DNA of 24,940 bases from assembly GCA_003485715.1 (NCBI GenBank), contig DNIF01000007.1, positions 1 through 24,940 on the forward strand. The letters are read 5' to 3'. How positions within the stretch are numbered: the first letter of the stretch is position 1; every line of letters begins with the position of its first letter. Origin of the DNA: Gammaproteobacteria bacterium (GTDB taxonomy: Bacteria > Pseudomonadota > Gammaproteobacteria > UBA7966). Below, piece by piece: positions 15,654 through 24,129 of this stretch. Both the position numbers and the translations under genes were made by a program. The notes below the pieces were generated by a model. The model was not told where the DNA came from. It did not search any database and saw only the letters and a list, made by a program, of their open reading frames with translations.

Positions 15654-16591
15654 CGACGGGCGTCGGGCACGGCCGCGAGCAGGTCTCCGGCACCCTGGTC
15701 GAGGAGGGCGTGGGCCACCTCTTCACCCAGGGCACGGGCAAGCGTCGCGGGGGCACGCGCCTCGGCGCTGAGCAGCGTGCCCCCGTCGAGGGCGGCCACG
15801 CAGCCACGCAGCCACAGGCTGCCGTCGGGCTGCAACAGCGCATGGCCGGCCACCGGGACGTGACAGGCCCCACCCAGTGTCTGATTCATGGCGCGTTCGG
15901 CGGCGACACAGGTGGCGGTCGGGGCGTGATGCAGCACCGCGAGCAGGCGCAGCAGTTCAGGGTCGTCGCGGCATTCGATGCCGATCACCCCCTGGCCCAC
16001 GGCGGGCAGCATGCGTTCGGGCGAGAAGCGCTCGCGCAGGGCCGGATGATCGGCCAGCCCCAGGCGATCGAGCCCGGCCGCCGCGAGCAGGATGGCGTCG
16101 AACTCCCCAGCCGTGAGTCGCCCGATGCGGGTGCCGACATTGCCACGCAACTCCCGCACTTCGAGGTCCGGTCGCAGGGCCAGGATCTGGGCCCGCCGGC
16201 GCAGGCTGGCGGTGCCGACCCGGGCGCCGGCCGGCAGCGCGGCGAGACCGTCGTGCTGCAAGGACAGCAGGCAGTCGGCGGGGTCGGCCCGTTCCAGCAT
16301 GACCGCGAGCACGAGGCCAGCGGGCAGATCGACGGTGACATCCTTCATCGAATGCACCGCGAGATCTGCACGCCCCGCCAGCATCTCCTGCTCAAGTTCC
16401 TTCACGAACAGGCCCTTGCCGCCCACGGGGGCGAGGCTGCCAGCCAGGAAACGATCGCCGGCGGTGGTCATGCCAAGCAGTTCGACCGTGAGCCCGGGAT
16501 GGGCAGCGCAGAGCCGCTCGGCGACGTGGTTGGCTTGCCACAGGGCGAGCGGGCTCTGGCGGGTGACGAGGCGCAGGGAGTGCTGGGGCAT
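15650..16591 (-). CDS. hemC: Hydroxymethylbilane synthase (porphobilinogen deaminase)
   Basis: A 313-aa cytoplasmic enzyme that polymerises four porphobilinogens into hydroxymethylbilane. The signatures are RLVTRQSPLALWQA (7-20), GGKGLFVKELE (58-68), HSMKD with catalytic Asp84, TASLRRRAQ, RGNVGTR (149-155), and the cofactor-binding cysteine Cys243 in LGGACHVPV. Length is normal. I chose ATG 16591 because the family starts about five residues before RxxTRxSPLA; a GTG at 16624 would add 11 residues. Neither has a clear ribosome site. It leads the hemCDXY operon and is divergent from gshB across 265 bp. Confidence 0.97.
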   Translation of the reverse strand: MPQHSLRLVTRQSPLALWQANHVAERLCAAHPGLTVELLGMTTAGDRFLAGSLAPVGGKGLFVKELEQEMLAGRADLAVHSMKDVTVDLPAGLVLAVMLERADPADCLLSLQHDGLAALPAGARVGTASLRRRAQILALRPDLEVRELRGNVGTRIGRLTAGEFDAILLAAAGLDRLGLADHPALRERFSPERMLPAVGQGVIGIECRDDPELLRLLAVLHHAPTATCVAAERAMNQTLGGACHVPVAGHALLQPDGSLWLRGCVAALDGGTLLSAEARAPATLARALGEEVAHALLDQGAGDLLAAVPDARR

Positions 16592-16652
16592 CTGAGAGGG
16601 CTCTGCGGGGTTGGGCCTTGGCACGCTGCGGGTTTCCCCATCGACCGCAGGC

Positions 16653-16669
16653 GTCTGCTGCGTGCAGAC
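16653..16669. repeat. Inverted repeat in the hemC-gshB divergent region
   Basis: Perfect six-base arms GTCTGC and GCAGAC are separated by five bases, 62 bp before the hemC start and 188 bp before gshB. A half-match (GTCTGC again) lies at 16695-16700. It could be a regulator-binding site serving the divergent genes, but I cannot name a regulator. No convincing -10/-35 pair was found in this 265-bp gap. Confidence 0.25.
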
Positions 16670-16856
16670 TCGCCCGTGGTCAGAAACCGCTGCGTCTGCC
16701 GGCGGCTGCGATCGGGAACCACCGGCGTGCCGGGCATCCTACGTCACGGAAAGGCGTTGCGCGGCACCCATTTCTGGTGGGGCGGCGTAGAACGCGCGCG
16801 GGCCTCGCGCCGAGGGCGCTGGCGACCAATCAGGCACACGCGGAAGAGGGCAGAGG

Positions 16857-17837
16857 ATGTCGCGACGACTCGCTGTGGTGATGGATCCGATAGCTGGGAT
16901 CAGCGTGGCCAAGGACACCACGCTGGCCATGCTGCTCGCGGCCCGGCGCCGCGGCTGGTCCCTGTGGTACACGGAGCAGCCGGATCTCTGCCTGCGCGAC
17001 GGTGCGGCCCTGGGCCTGATGGCGCCGCTCGAGGTTCAGGACGACCCGACGCACTGGTTCAGCCTCGGGGCCGCCTCCATGCAGCCGCTCGGCGCGCTCG
17101 ACTTCATCCTGATGCGCAAGGATCCGCCCTTCGACACCGAGTACGTCCACGCCACCCAGGTGCTGGAACTCGCCGAGACCCAAGGGGCGACGGTGGCGAA
17201 CCGTCCCGCGGCCCTGCGCGACGTGAGCGAGAAACTCGCCCTCGGCCTGTTCCCGGAATTCGCCCCGCCCACGCTGGTCAGCGCGCGTCATGAGCGTCTG
17301 CTGGCCTTCCTCGCGGAGTTCGGCGACATCGTGGTCAAGCCGCTGGACGGCATGGGTGGGCGCTCGGTTTTCCGCATCCAGGCCGGTGACGGCAATCGCA
17401 ACGTGATCCTGGAAACCCTCACGGGGGGCGAGCGACGCATGGTGATGGCCCAGCGCTACCTGCCCGAGATCGCCGACGGTGATCGACGCGTGCTGGTGGT
17501 GGACGGCGAGCCCATCCCCTTCACCCTCGCGCGCATCCCGCAGCGGGGCGATCTGCGGGGCAATCTCGCCGCAGGGGGGCGGGGCGAGGTGCTGCCGATC
17601 ACGCCCGCCGAGCGGCGGATCGCCGAGGCGCTCGGCCCGGAGTTGCGCCGGCGCGGGCTCTGGTTCGTGGGGCTCGACGTCATCGGTGGCTGGCTCACGG
17701 AGGTGAACGTGACCAGTCCCACCTGCGCGCGCGAGATCGAGGCCGCGACCGGGCTCGACATCGCGGGTCGTTTCCTCAGTGCCATCGAGGCCCACAGGGC
17801 GATGCAACGCGTTCATCCGCGGGCGCAGGCGCAATGA
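16857..17837 (+). CDS. gshB: Glutathione synthetase
   Basis: A 326-aa ATP-grasp ligase that joins gamma-glutamylcysteine and glycine, the second step of glutathione synthesis. Family marks are VVMDPIAGISVAKDTT at about 7-22, MRKDPPFDTEY at 86-96, the ATP-grasp strand VVKPLDGMGGRSVFR at about 159-173, and the C-terminal TEVNVTSPTCAREIE carrying the Mg/ATP ligands. Length is close to the usual 315-320 aa. ATG 16857 is preceded by GAGGG and begins just ahead of the first strand. Its stop overlaps the tonB start (ATGA), the same neighbour as in Pseudomonas. Confidence 0.97.
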   Translation: MSRRLAVVMDPIAGISVAKDTTLAMLLAARRRGWSLWYTEQPDLCLRDGAALGLMAPLEVQDDPTHWFSLGAASMQPLGALDFILMRKDPPFDTEYVHATQVLELAETQGATVANRPAALRDVSEKLALGLFPEFAPPTLVSARHERLLAFLAEFGDIVVKPLDGMGGRSVFRIQAGDGNRNVILETLTGGERRMVMAQRYLPEIADGDRRVLVVDGEPIPFTLARIPQRGDLRGNLAAGGRGEVLPITPAERRIAEALGPELRRRGLWFVGLDVIGGWLTEVNVTSPTCAREIEAATGLDIAGRFLSAIEAHRAMQRVHPRAQAQ

Positions 17838-18994
17838 CCCAACTCGGCGCGACGGTGGCACTGGCCGGCGGCATGGCACCTCCTGCGGTGGTGACACCCT
17901 CCGATCGCCTCGCGCTCACCTTCGCCGTCGCGCTCCTGATGCACGGGGCGCTCATCCTCGGCGTCAGCTTCGTGGCCCCGGATCGGGTGCCGCCGGAGTT
18001 CCTGGATGTCATCCTCGTGCAGCAGGCGGACCCGCATCCGAACCCCGAGGCCAGGCAACTCGCACAGGCGCATGCGGCAGGCGGTGGCGACGAGGCCCAG
18101 GCCCTCACCCCGAGCGCGCCCTTCGAGGCCTTGCAGCCGGCACCCACGCCGGAAGTGGTCAGCGCCCCGCCGCCGGCACCGGTCCAGCCGCCCCAGCCCA
18201 CGGTTCAGCCGCAAGCCGCGCCGCCGCCCCCCACGTGGCAGCAGCCCGCGGTAGCGCCCGCCCCGGAACCGATCCCCGAGCCCGCGCCGGAAGCGCCGGC
18301 GCCGCCGACCGAGGCGGCGGCGGAACCCGCGCCCATCGAAGCCGCTGCGCCGCCACCGGTGCTCACCACCGAGGCACCGGCCAGGGAAGCGGTGGCCAGG
18401 TCACGTGCCGACACCCGCCGCGAACCGGCCAGGCGCAAGGAGACCAAAGCCGCAAGGACAAGCGCCGCCGAGCCCCCGGCAAAACCGCCGGTCGAACCGG
18501 CCCCAGTCGCGGAGGCAGCCGCCCCGACCGCCCCCGCGCCTTCACCCAGCGCCACCGCGCTCATCAGCCAGAGCTTTGCCACGGCTGGCCTCAACGCCGA
18601 GATCCAGCAGAAGCTGGAGTCTCGCGCCGAACGTCCCCGTCGCAAGTTCATCTCCGCCAATACCCGCGAATACAAGTACGCCGCCTACATGGAGGCGTGG
18701 CGCGCCAAGGTCGAGCGGGTCGGTAACCTGAATTATCCGGAAAAGGCGCGCGAGAAGGGGCTATCCGGGGCGCTCATTCTCGATGTGGCCCTGCGCCCCG
18801 ACGGTACGGTGGAGGACATCATCGTGCGCAAGAGTTCGGGGCATCGGGAACTGGACGATGCCGCCGTGCGCATCGTGGAACTGGCTGCTCCCTTCGCCCC
18901 CTTCCCGCGCGATTTTCTCGACGAGGTGGACGTGCTGCACGTCACGCGCACCTGGCAGTTCATGAACAACTATCGCTTCTCCTCCGGGCGCTGA
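17834..18994 (+). CDS. tonB: TonB family energy transducer, TonB3-like by position
   Basis: A 386-aa periplasm-spanning protein. A single N-terminal membrane helix (about 26-46) is followed by roughly 200 residues dominated by Pro, Ala and Glu, which form an extended rod. The C-terminal TonB domain (about 280-380) has the pattern YPEKAREKGLSGALILDVAL and PDGTVEDIIVRKSSGHRELDDAA typical of the family. No exbB or exbD is nearby, which is unlike iron-uptake tonB clusters. In Pseudomonas the gene at this locus (after gshB) is tonB3, needed for twitching and pilus assembly; that role is an inference from position here. Translationally coupled to gshB. Confidence 0.88.
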   Translation: MTQLGATVALAGGMAPPAVVTPSDRLALTFAVALLMHGALILGVSFVAPDRVPPEFLDVILVQQADPHPNPEARQLAQAHAAGGGDEAQALTPSAPFEALQPAPTPEVVSAPPPAPVQPPQPTVQPQAAPPPPTWQQPAVAPAPEPIPEPAPEAPAPPTEAAAEPAPIEAAAPPPVLTTEAPAREAVARSRADTRREPARRKETKAARTSAAEPPAKPPVEPAPVAEAAAPTAPAPSPSATALISQSFATAGLNAEIQQKLESRAERPRRKFISANTREYKYAAYMEAWRAKVERVGNLNYPEKAREKGLSGALILDVALRPDGTVEDIIVRKSSGHRELDDAAVRIVELAAPFAPFPRDFLDEVDVLHVTRTWQFMNNYRFSSGR

Positions 18995-19119
18995 GCCTGG
19001 CCTGGCGGGGCGCAGCATCGGCAGTGGCCACGCCGTCGGTTGCTGCCTGGGCCGTTCGCGCCGGGCCCGATCACGCGCACCTTGCCCGCGCGGCCCTGGC
19101 TTCCGATACTCGAGTGCAT

Positions 19120-19680
19120 ATGCGCGGCCTGAATCTCACTAATCATCTACTCATCGCCATGCCCGGCCTGGCCGATCCCAACTTCCACCACACCGTGACC
19201 TACGTGTGTGCGCACGGGGAGGAGGGGGCGCTCGGGATCGTCATCAATCGCCCGCTCGACATCCCGCTGGAGCAGGTCTTCGCGCAGATGCAGATCGGCT
19301 GTGAGCAGCCGGCAATCAATCGTCTGCCCGTGTTCAGTGGTGGCCCGGTGCAGCGGGACCGCGGCTTCGTGCTGCACCGGCCGGCCGGGCAGTGGGCGTC
19401 CATGCTGCGCATCGACGACAGCATCGGGCTCGCCACCTCGCGCGACATCCTCGAGGCCCTGGCCAGCGGTCGCGGGCCTGAGGACGTCCTCATCGCCCTC
19501 GGTTACGCCGGCTGGGACGCCGGTCAGCTCGAGCGCGAGATGGCCGAGAACGCCTGGCTGTCCACGCCGGCTACGCTCGAGATCCTGTTCGAAGTCCCAC
19601 CCGAGCGGCGCTGGCGTGCCGCGGCCGGCATGATGGGGATCGACCTGAGCCTGCTGTCCACGGACGTCGGTCACGCGTGA
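19120..19680 (+). CDS. YqgE/AlgH family protein
   Basis: A 186-aa protein of the UPF0301 (YqgE/AlgH) family. The start MRGLNLTNHLLIAMPGL and the motifs DPNFHHTVTY, GALGIVINRPLD (about 45-56), VFSGGPVQRDRGFVLH and ALGYAGWDAGQLE are diagnostic. Its molecular role is unknown; the Pseudomonas member was named for an effect on alginate regulation. The ATG at 19120 matches family starts, although the frame is open upstream to 19024. It overlaps ruvX by four bases (GTGA), the almost universal pairing in gammaproteobacteria. Confidence 0.95.
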   Translation: MRGLNLTNHLLIAMPGLADPNFHHTVTYVCAHGEEGALGIVINRPLDIPLEQVFAQMQIGCEQPAINRLPVFSGGPVQRDRGFVLHRPAGQWASMLRIDDSIGLATSRDILEALASGRGPEDVLIALGYAGWDAGQLEREMAENAWLSTPATLEILFEVPPERRWRAAAGMMGIDLSLLSTDVGHA

Positions 19681-20108
19681 GCACGGAGATCTGTGTCCTC
19701 GGATTCGACATGGGGCAGCGGCGGATCGGGGTGGCGGTGGGCCAGACCGTCTCGGGGACCGCTAGCCCGGTCACGGTGCTGACCCGGACCGGCCCCGACT
19801 TCGACTGGCCGCGCATCGACGCGCTGGTTGCAGATTGGGGTCCGCAGGCCTTCGTGCTCGGCTGGCCCACCCTGGCCAACGGCGGCACCCATCCCCTGGC
19901 CGCCGACATCGACGCCCTGGCGGCCGGCCTGACCGAACGCTATCGCCTGCCCGTGCACCGCATCGACGAGCGCCTGAGTACGCACGCGACAGCGGAACAC
20001 CCGCTGCATGCCCGGCGCCGACCGCGACCGGGGCGGCGCACGCACGTTGACGACCTCGCCGCGCAGATCATCGTCGAGAGTTGGTTGAACGGGCTCCCGC
20101 GGCCCTGA
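19677..20108 (+). CDS. ruvX: RuvX/YqgF Holliday junction resolvase-like nuclease
   Basis: A 143-aa RNase H-fold protein of the YqgF family, implicated in pre-16S rRNA 5' end processing and once proposed as a Holliday junction resolvase. Catalytic acids are visible: Asp11 in LGFDMGQRRIGVA, Glu98 in IDERLST, and Asp125/126 in HVDDLAAQIIVESWL. The glycine strand reads VLGWP where VVGLP is usual, a small change. Start is GTG overlapping the YqgE stop. Length is normal. Confidence 0.94.
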   Translation: MSTEICVLGFDMGQRRIGVAVGQTVSGTASPVTVLTRTGPDFDWPRIDALVADWGPQAFVLGWPTLANGGTHPLAADIDALAAGLTERYRLPVHRIDERLSTHATAEHPLHARRRPRPGRRTHVDDLAAQIIVESWLNGLPRP

Positions 20109-20138
20109 AGCGGCGATGCCAACGTCGTCGCGACCCGG

Positions 20139-20144
20139 TATGCT
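20139..20144 (+). promoter_or_regulatory. Possible -10 element before pyrR
   Basis: TATGCT lies 31 bases before the pyrR GTG in the 66-bp gap after ruvX. The -35 at the right distance is poor (TGCCAA), so this would be a weak or activated promoter that lets the pyr genes be expressed apart from yqgE-ruvX. No attenuator-like terminator for PyrR action was seen in the gap. Confidence 0.3.
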
Positions 20145-20174
20145 CGCCACGCATCGTGAACGAGGGATACCCCA

Positions 20175-20702
20175 GTGCAGCAGGAAGGTCGGATCATCCA
20201 GGACGTGGTTCAGGTCGCGGGCCTGCTGGACCAGATGGCGGAAAAGATCGCGGAACGCGCGCTGGCGTGCAACCGAGCTCCGCTGCACATGATCGGGGTA
20301 CGCACCGGCGGCCTGTGGGTAGCCTCGGCCCTGCATCGGCGGCTTGGTCTTGCCAGCCCGCTCGGTGAACTCAACATTGCCTTCTATCGCGACGACTTCT
20401 CCCAGCTCGGGCTGCATCCGAGCGTCGCGCCGAGCAATCTCCCCTTCGACGTGGAGGGGGCGCACATCCTGCTCGTGGACGACATCCTCTACACCGGGCG
20501 CACGGTAAAGGCAGCCTTGAACGAGATCTTCGACTACGGCCGCCCGGCCAGCATCATGCTGGCCGTGCTGCTTGATCGGGGTGGCCGCGAGCTGCCGGTC
20601 GCTGCCGACATCACCGGGGTCACCATCACCCTCGAGCCTGGCGAGCAGGCCAAGCTCACGGCGGCGGACGAACTCTCCCTGCGTTTGTTCCAGACCGCCT
20701 GA
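20175..20702 (+). CDS. pyrR: PyrR, pyrimidine regulator / uracil phosphoribosyltransferase
   Basis: A 175-aa phosphoribosyltransferase-fold protein. The PRPP loop [18 protein letters not shown] (98-115) and DRGGRELPV are PyrR signatures, and [12 protein letters not shown] (39-50) forms the other side of the site. In Bacillus PyrR binds pyr mRNA and causes attenuation; in pseudomonads it heads the pyrB-pyrC' unit and modulates pyr expression. GTG 20175 has GAGGG upstream at a workable distance. The stop TGA shares its last base with the pyrB ATG, so pyrR-pyrB-pyrC' are tightly coupled. No RNA target hairpin could be identified. Confidence 0.95.
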   Translation: MQQEGRIIQDVVQVAGLLDQMAEKIAERALACNRAPLHMIGVRTGGLWVASALHRRLGLASPLGELNIAFYRDDFSQLGLHPSVAPSNLPFDVEGAHILLVDDILYTGRTVKAALNEIFDYGRPASIMLAVLLDRGGRELPVAADITGVTITLEPGEQAKLTAADELSLRLFQTA

Positions 20703-21664
20703 TGCGCGAGGTCGGCCGGCAGCCCCTGCGCCATTTCCTCGGCGTGGAGGGCCTCTCGCGCGAGACCCTGACGGAGATCCTCGATACCGCCGAAGGCTTC
20801 ATGGCCTTCGGCTCGCGCGCGGTGAAGAAGGTGCCGCTCCTGCGCGGCCGCACCATCGTGAACCTGTTCTTCGAGCCATCCACGCGCACGCGCACTACCT
20901 TCGACCTGGCCGCCAAACGCCTGTCGGCTGACGTGCTGAATCTGAACGTGGAGGCATCCTCCACGCGCAAGGGCGAGTCGCTGCTCGATACCTTGTGGAC
21001 CTTGCAGGCGATGAATTGCGACATGTTCATCGTGCGCCATGGGCTCTCGGGTGCGGCGGCCTTCATCGCCGCGCATGTGGCCCCGGGGGTGCGGGTGATC
21101 AACGCCGGCGATGGCCGGCATGAACACCCCACCCAGGCCATGCTCGACTGCGCCACCATCCGTCGCCACAAGGGTCGCTTCGAGGGGCTTTCGGTCGCCA
21201 TCGTCGGTGACATCGCGCATTCGCGGGTGGCGCGCTCCGGGATCCACGCGCTGCGCACACTCGGGGTGGAAGACCTGCGGGTGGTCGGGCCGAAGACCCT
21301 GATCCCGGTCGGCATCGAGGAACTCGGGGTGTCGGTCTACCACGTGCTCGAACGCGGGCTCGAGGGCGTGGACGTGATCTGCGGTCTGCGGCTGCAGCAG
21401 GAGCGGATGCAGGGGGCGCTGCTGCCGAGCGCGGCGGAATACTACCGCTGCTATGGGTTGACGCCCGAGCGCGTGGCGCGCGCGAAGCCGGACGCCATCG
21501 TGCTGCATCCAGGCCCCATCAATCGCGGCGTGGAGATCGAATCGCAGGTGGCCGATGGGCCGCAGTCCACGATCCTCGAGCAGGTCAACATCGGCATCGC
21601 CGTGCGCATGGCGATCATGTCGCTCGCCATGGGCAGCAATGCCGGCTTGGCGGAGGACGCATGA
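20702..21664 (+). CDS. pyrB: Aspartate carbamoyltransferase catalytic chain
   Basis: A 320-aa enzyme that condenses carbamoyl phosphate and aspartate, the committed step of pyrimidine synthesis. Active-site motifs are intact: FEPSTRTRT (57-65), [11 protein letters not shown] (87-97), EHPTQAMLD (141-149), [12 protein letters not shown], and [11 protein letters not shown] near the end. No pyrI regulatory chain follows; instead a dihydroorotase-like gene overlaps its last four bases (ATGA). That is the class A pseudomonad arrangement, in which six PyrB and six PyrC' chains form the active enzyme. Confidence 0.97.
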   Translation: MREVGRQPLRHFLGVEGLSRETLTEILDTAEGFMAFGSRAVKKVPLLRGRTIVNLFFEPSTRTRTTFDLAAKRLSADVLNLNVEASSTRKGESLLDTLWTLQAMNCDMFIVRHGLSGAAAFIAAHVAPGVRVINAGDGRHEHPTQAMLDCATIRRHKGRFEGLSVAIVGDIAHSRVARSGIHALRTLGVEDLRVVGPKTLIPVGIEELGVSVYHVLERGLEGVDVICGLRLQQERMQGALLPSAAEYYRCYGLTPERVARAKPDAIVLHPGPINRGVEIESQVADGPQSTILEQVNIGIAVRMAIMSLAMGSNAGLAEDA

Positions 21665-22941
21665 ACCGGCTCATCTCCATTCGCGGCGGGCGGGTGGTCG
21701 ACCCGGCCAACGGCATCGATCGGCTGCTGGACCTGCATCTGGTCGATGGGCGTATCGCGTCCCTGGGTGCTGCCCCCGCCGGTGCCGGCGGTGCCGAGGA
21801 GATCGACGCCAGTGGTTGCCTGGTGATGCCCGGCGTGGTGGACCTCTCCGTACGCACCTGCGAGCCGGGCGCGGAACACAAGGCGACCATCGCGAGTGAA
21901 CTGGCGGCGGCGGCCCGAGCCGGGGTCACCACCATCTGCATCCCGCCCGACACGCGCCCCATCCTCGACACCCCGGCCGTGGTGGAGCTCATCCACGCCC
22001 GTACCGAGGCCGCGGCCCTGGCGCGGGTGGTGTGCCTGGGGGCGCTCACGCGCAAGCTCGAAGGGGCGGTGCTGGCCGAGATGGCGGCACTGGCGCACAT
22101 CGGTTGCGTCGGTGTCTCGAATGCGCGCGCGCCGATCGAGAGCACCGCCGTGCAGCGCCGGGCCTTCGAATACGCGGCCAACTTCGGTCTGACCGTGTTC
22201 ATCCAGGCGGAAGACCCGTGGCTGGCGGCGGAAGGGGCGGCCCACGAAGGGGCAGTGGCCACGCGCCTTGGCATCCCCGGCATCCCCGAGACGGCCGAAA
22301 CCATCGCGCTCGCGCGCGATCTCCTGCTCATCGAACAGACCGGTGTGCGTGCCCACTTCGGTCGTCTGTCCACGGCCCAGGGTGTGCGGCTGGTGACCGC
22401 AGCGCGGCGGCGTGGTCTGCGTGTGACGAGCGACGTCTCCCTGCAACACCTGGAACTCACCGAGCACGACCTCGAAGGCTACTGTGTGCATCGGCACCTG
22501 CGTCCACCGCTGCGCAGCCGGGCCGATCGCGATGGATTGCGGCGTGGTGTGGCGCGTGGCCTCATCGACGCCATCTGCTCCGACCACGAACCGCAGGATC
22601 GCGACGCCAAGGCGGCCCCCTTCGCCGCCAGCGAGCCCGGTGCCTCGGCGCTGGAGACCCTCCTCCCGCTCACCCTGTCGCTGGTCCGGGAGGGCGTACT
22701 GCCGCTTGGCATGGCGGTCGCCGCGCTTACCTCCCGCCCGGCCGGTATTCTCGGGTTGCCGGTCGGCCATCTGGGGGTCGGTGCCCCGGCGGATGTCTGC
22801 GTCTTCGACCCAGCCGTCGAGTGGGTGGTCAGTGCCGCCTCACTCGTCAGCAATGGCAAGAACTCACCCTTCCTCGGGCGGACGGTCTCGGGCGCCGTGC
22901 GCTGTACCCTGCTCGGCGGTCGGGTGGTGTACCACTCCTGA
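21661..22941 (+). CDS. pyrC': PyrC', inactive dihydroorotase-like partner of PyrB
   Basis: A 426-aa amidohydrolase-fold protein. It keeps the dihydroorotase frame (RGGRVVDP at 8-15, MPGVVDL at 56-62, [10 protein letters not shown] at 68-77, ICSDHEPQD at 305-313, [12 protein letters not shown] near the end). The metal-binding H-x-H is replaced by S63-V-R65, and the usual carbamylated-lysine stretch (position about 150-157, [14 protein letters not shown]) has no lysine. It therefore should not hydrolyse dihydroorotate. In Pseudomonas such PyrC' chains are needed for ATCase assembly, and separate active pyrC genes supply the enzyme. The overlap with pyrB supports a 1:1 complex. Often auto-annotated as dihydroorotase, which would be misleading here. 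Confidence 0.93.
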   Translation: MNRLISIRGGRVVDPANGIDRLLDLHLVDGRIASLGAAPAGAGGAEEIDASGCLVMPGVVDLSVRTCEPGAEHKATIASELAAAARAGVTTICIPPDTRPILDTPAVVELIHARTEAAALARVVCLGALTRKLEGAVLAEMAALAHIGCVGVSNARAPIESTAVQRRAFEYAANFGLTVFIQAEDPWLAAEGAAHEGAVATRLGIPGIPETAETIALARDLLLIEQTGVRAHFGRLSTAQGVRLVTAARRRGLRVTSDVSLQHLELTEHDLEGYCVHRHLRPPLRSRADRDGLRRGVARGLIDAICSDHEPQDRDAKAAPFAASEPGASALETLLPLTLSLVREGVLPLGMAVAALTSRPAGILGLPVGHLGVGAPADVCVFDPAVEWVVSAASLVSNGKNSPFLGRTVSGAVRCTLLGGRVVYHS

Positions 22942-22972
22942 GTCGCGAACACCTTTCGGAGTACAGACAGCG

Positions 22973-23860
22973 ATGGGGTACTGGCGGGGCGAGCGGGCAT
23001 CGATACATCTGGAGGATGCGGAGGTGCTTGCGCACGCGGCCTTCGCCGGTGAGCAGTACGTGCTCAGCCTGCGCGCACCCGAAACCGCGCGCCGGGCCCT
23101 CGCGGGCCAGTTCGTGCACCTGACTTGCGGGCCCGGTCTGCCCATGCGGCGGCCACTGTCACTGATGCGTGTGCAGCCGGAGTCCGGCAGCATCGAACTG
23201 CTCTACAAGGTGCTCGGTGAGGGCACCGCACTGCTGGCGGGCCGCCGCCCGGGTGAGCGCCTCTCGCTGCTCGGTCCCATCGGCAGGCCGTTCCGCCAGG
23301 AGGGATACCGCCGCCTGCCGCTGCTCATCGGCGGTGGCGTGGGCATCCCGCCCATGATCTTCCTGGCCGAACACCTGCGCCGGACCGCCCGCCACGTCAA
23401 TCCGCTGGTGCTGATGGGCAGCGAGATCCCCTTCCCCTTCACGCCCCGGCCCTCCACGCGCCTCGTGCCCGAGCTGCCGGGGGAGGCCATCGCCGCCATG
23501 CCCCTGCTCGAGGACTGGGGGATCGCGAGCCGGCTGGCCTCGCGTCAGGGTTTTCCCGGCTGCTTCGATGGCTTCGTCACCGATCTCGCCCGGTTGTGGC
23601 TCGGCGCGCTCGCTCCTGCCGCCCGGGCAGAGGTGGAGATCTACGCCTGCGGACCGACGCCGATGCTGCAGGCCGTGCAGGCCCTGGCGGCCGAGTTCGA
23701 CCTGCCCGCTGAACTCTCGCTGGAGGAGCACATGGCCTGTGCCGTCGGCGGCTGCGCCGGCTGCACCGTGCTCATCGAGGAGGAAGGCCGACGGGCCATG
23801 CGGCGCGTCTGCGTGGACGGCCCGGTGTTTGCGGCGCAGACGGTGGTGTTCCAGGGCTAG
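22973..23860 (+). CDS. PyrK-like FAD/[2Fe-2S] electron transfer protein
   Basis: A 295-aa ferredoxin-reductase-type flavoprotein resembling PyrK, the electron-transfer subunit of class 1B dihydroorotate dehydrogenase. The FAD site has RRPLSLM (59-65), the NAD(P)-side domain starts at LLIGGGVGIPPMIFLAEHL (117-135), and YACGPTPMLQAV lies at 224-235. A [2Fe-2S] set Cys256, Cys261, Cys264, Cys280 sits in the C-terminal domain (ACAVGGCAGC ... RRVC). It is about 40 residues longer than Bacillus PyrK, mainly through an insert near 150-180. ATG 22973 is chosen 31 bp after pyrC'; the frame runs further upstream only as a shadow of pyrC'. No class 1B pyrD is in the window, so its redox partner is unknown. 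Confidence 0.88.
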   Translation: MGYWRGERASIHLEDAEVLAHAAFAGEQYVLSLRAPETARRALAGQFVHLTCGPGLPMRRPLSLMRVQPESGSIELLYKVLGEGTALLAGRRPGERLSLLGPIGRPFRQEGYRRLPLLIGGGVGIPPMIFLAEHLRRTARHVNPLVLMGSEIPFPFTPRPSTRLVPELPGEAIAAMPLLEDWGIASRLASRQGFPGCFDGFVTDLARLWLGALAPAARAEVEIYACGPTPMLQAVQALAAEFDLPAELSLEEHMACAVGGCAGCTVLIEEEGRRAMRRVCVDGPVFAAQTVVFQG

Positions 23861-24000
23861 CGTTGGCGTCGGCAGGATGCATCCGCCCGCCCCCGCCATC
23901 CCCCGCTTGCGCGGGAGCGCGACTCGTTGGCCCTGCCGAGCCGCCCGCGGTCCAAAACCCCCTCTCCGCGAGGCAGCCGGTCGTGCCAGGCTTTACGTGA
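23861..24000. repeat. Repeat-like palindromic segment after pyrK
   Basis: Part of the 563-bp gap between pyrK and leuS. A short perfect hairpin (CCCGC-TTGC-GCGGG, 23902-23915) lies about 40 bases after the pyrK stop, and CCCCCTCTCC follows further on (23959-23968). These blocks resemble the C/T-rich dispersed repeats seen between yggS and proC. The hairpin could help end the pyr transcript, but no T-run follows. Confidence 0.35.
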
Positions 24001-24125
24001 TGTGCCGGCTCATTCGACGATTTCTTCACGGCCCTCGATGGCAAGCTGAAGATGGACCGGCCGCTGACGATCGAGGAAATGAACGACATCGCGGCGGCGG
24101 GTTGGGCTGGTCAAGCGAAAGACGA

Positions 24126-24129
<4 letters not shown>
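24001..24129 (+). pseudogene. Remnant of an AbrB-type antitoxin gene (C-terminal end)
   Basis: A 42-codon open stretch after an in-frame TGA reads like a protein tail: GSFDDFFTALDGKL, then RPLTIEEMNDIAAAGWAG and a final AKDE. This resembles the C-terminus of AbrB/MazE-type antitoxins that pair with PIN-domain toxins. There is no start codon and no DNA-binding N-terminal half upstream, where repeat-like sequence begins, so it is truncated. Its TGA overlaps the ATG of a PIN-like start (ATGA), the standard antitoxin-toxin junction. Assignment rests on motif memory without a search. Confidence 0.45.

Noticed and set aside
20109..20174. PyrR-type attenuator before pyrR
   Set aside because: The gap is 66 bp with no terminator/antiterminator pair or T-run visible.
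22484..22972. Upstream extension of the PyrK-like gene
   Set aside because: It lies inside pyrC' and encodes low-complexity non-family residues; the family start fits ATG 22973.
22032..23123. A 363-codon frame over pyrC' and the pyrK start
   Set aside because: Arg/Gly-rich shadow of conserved genes with no recognisable domain.
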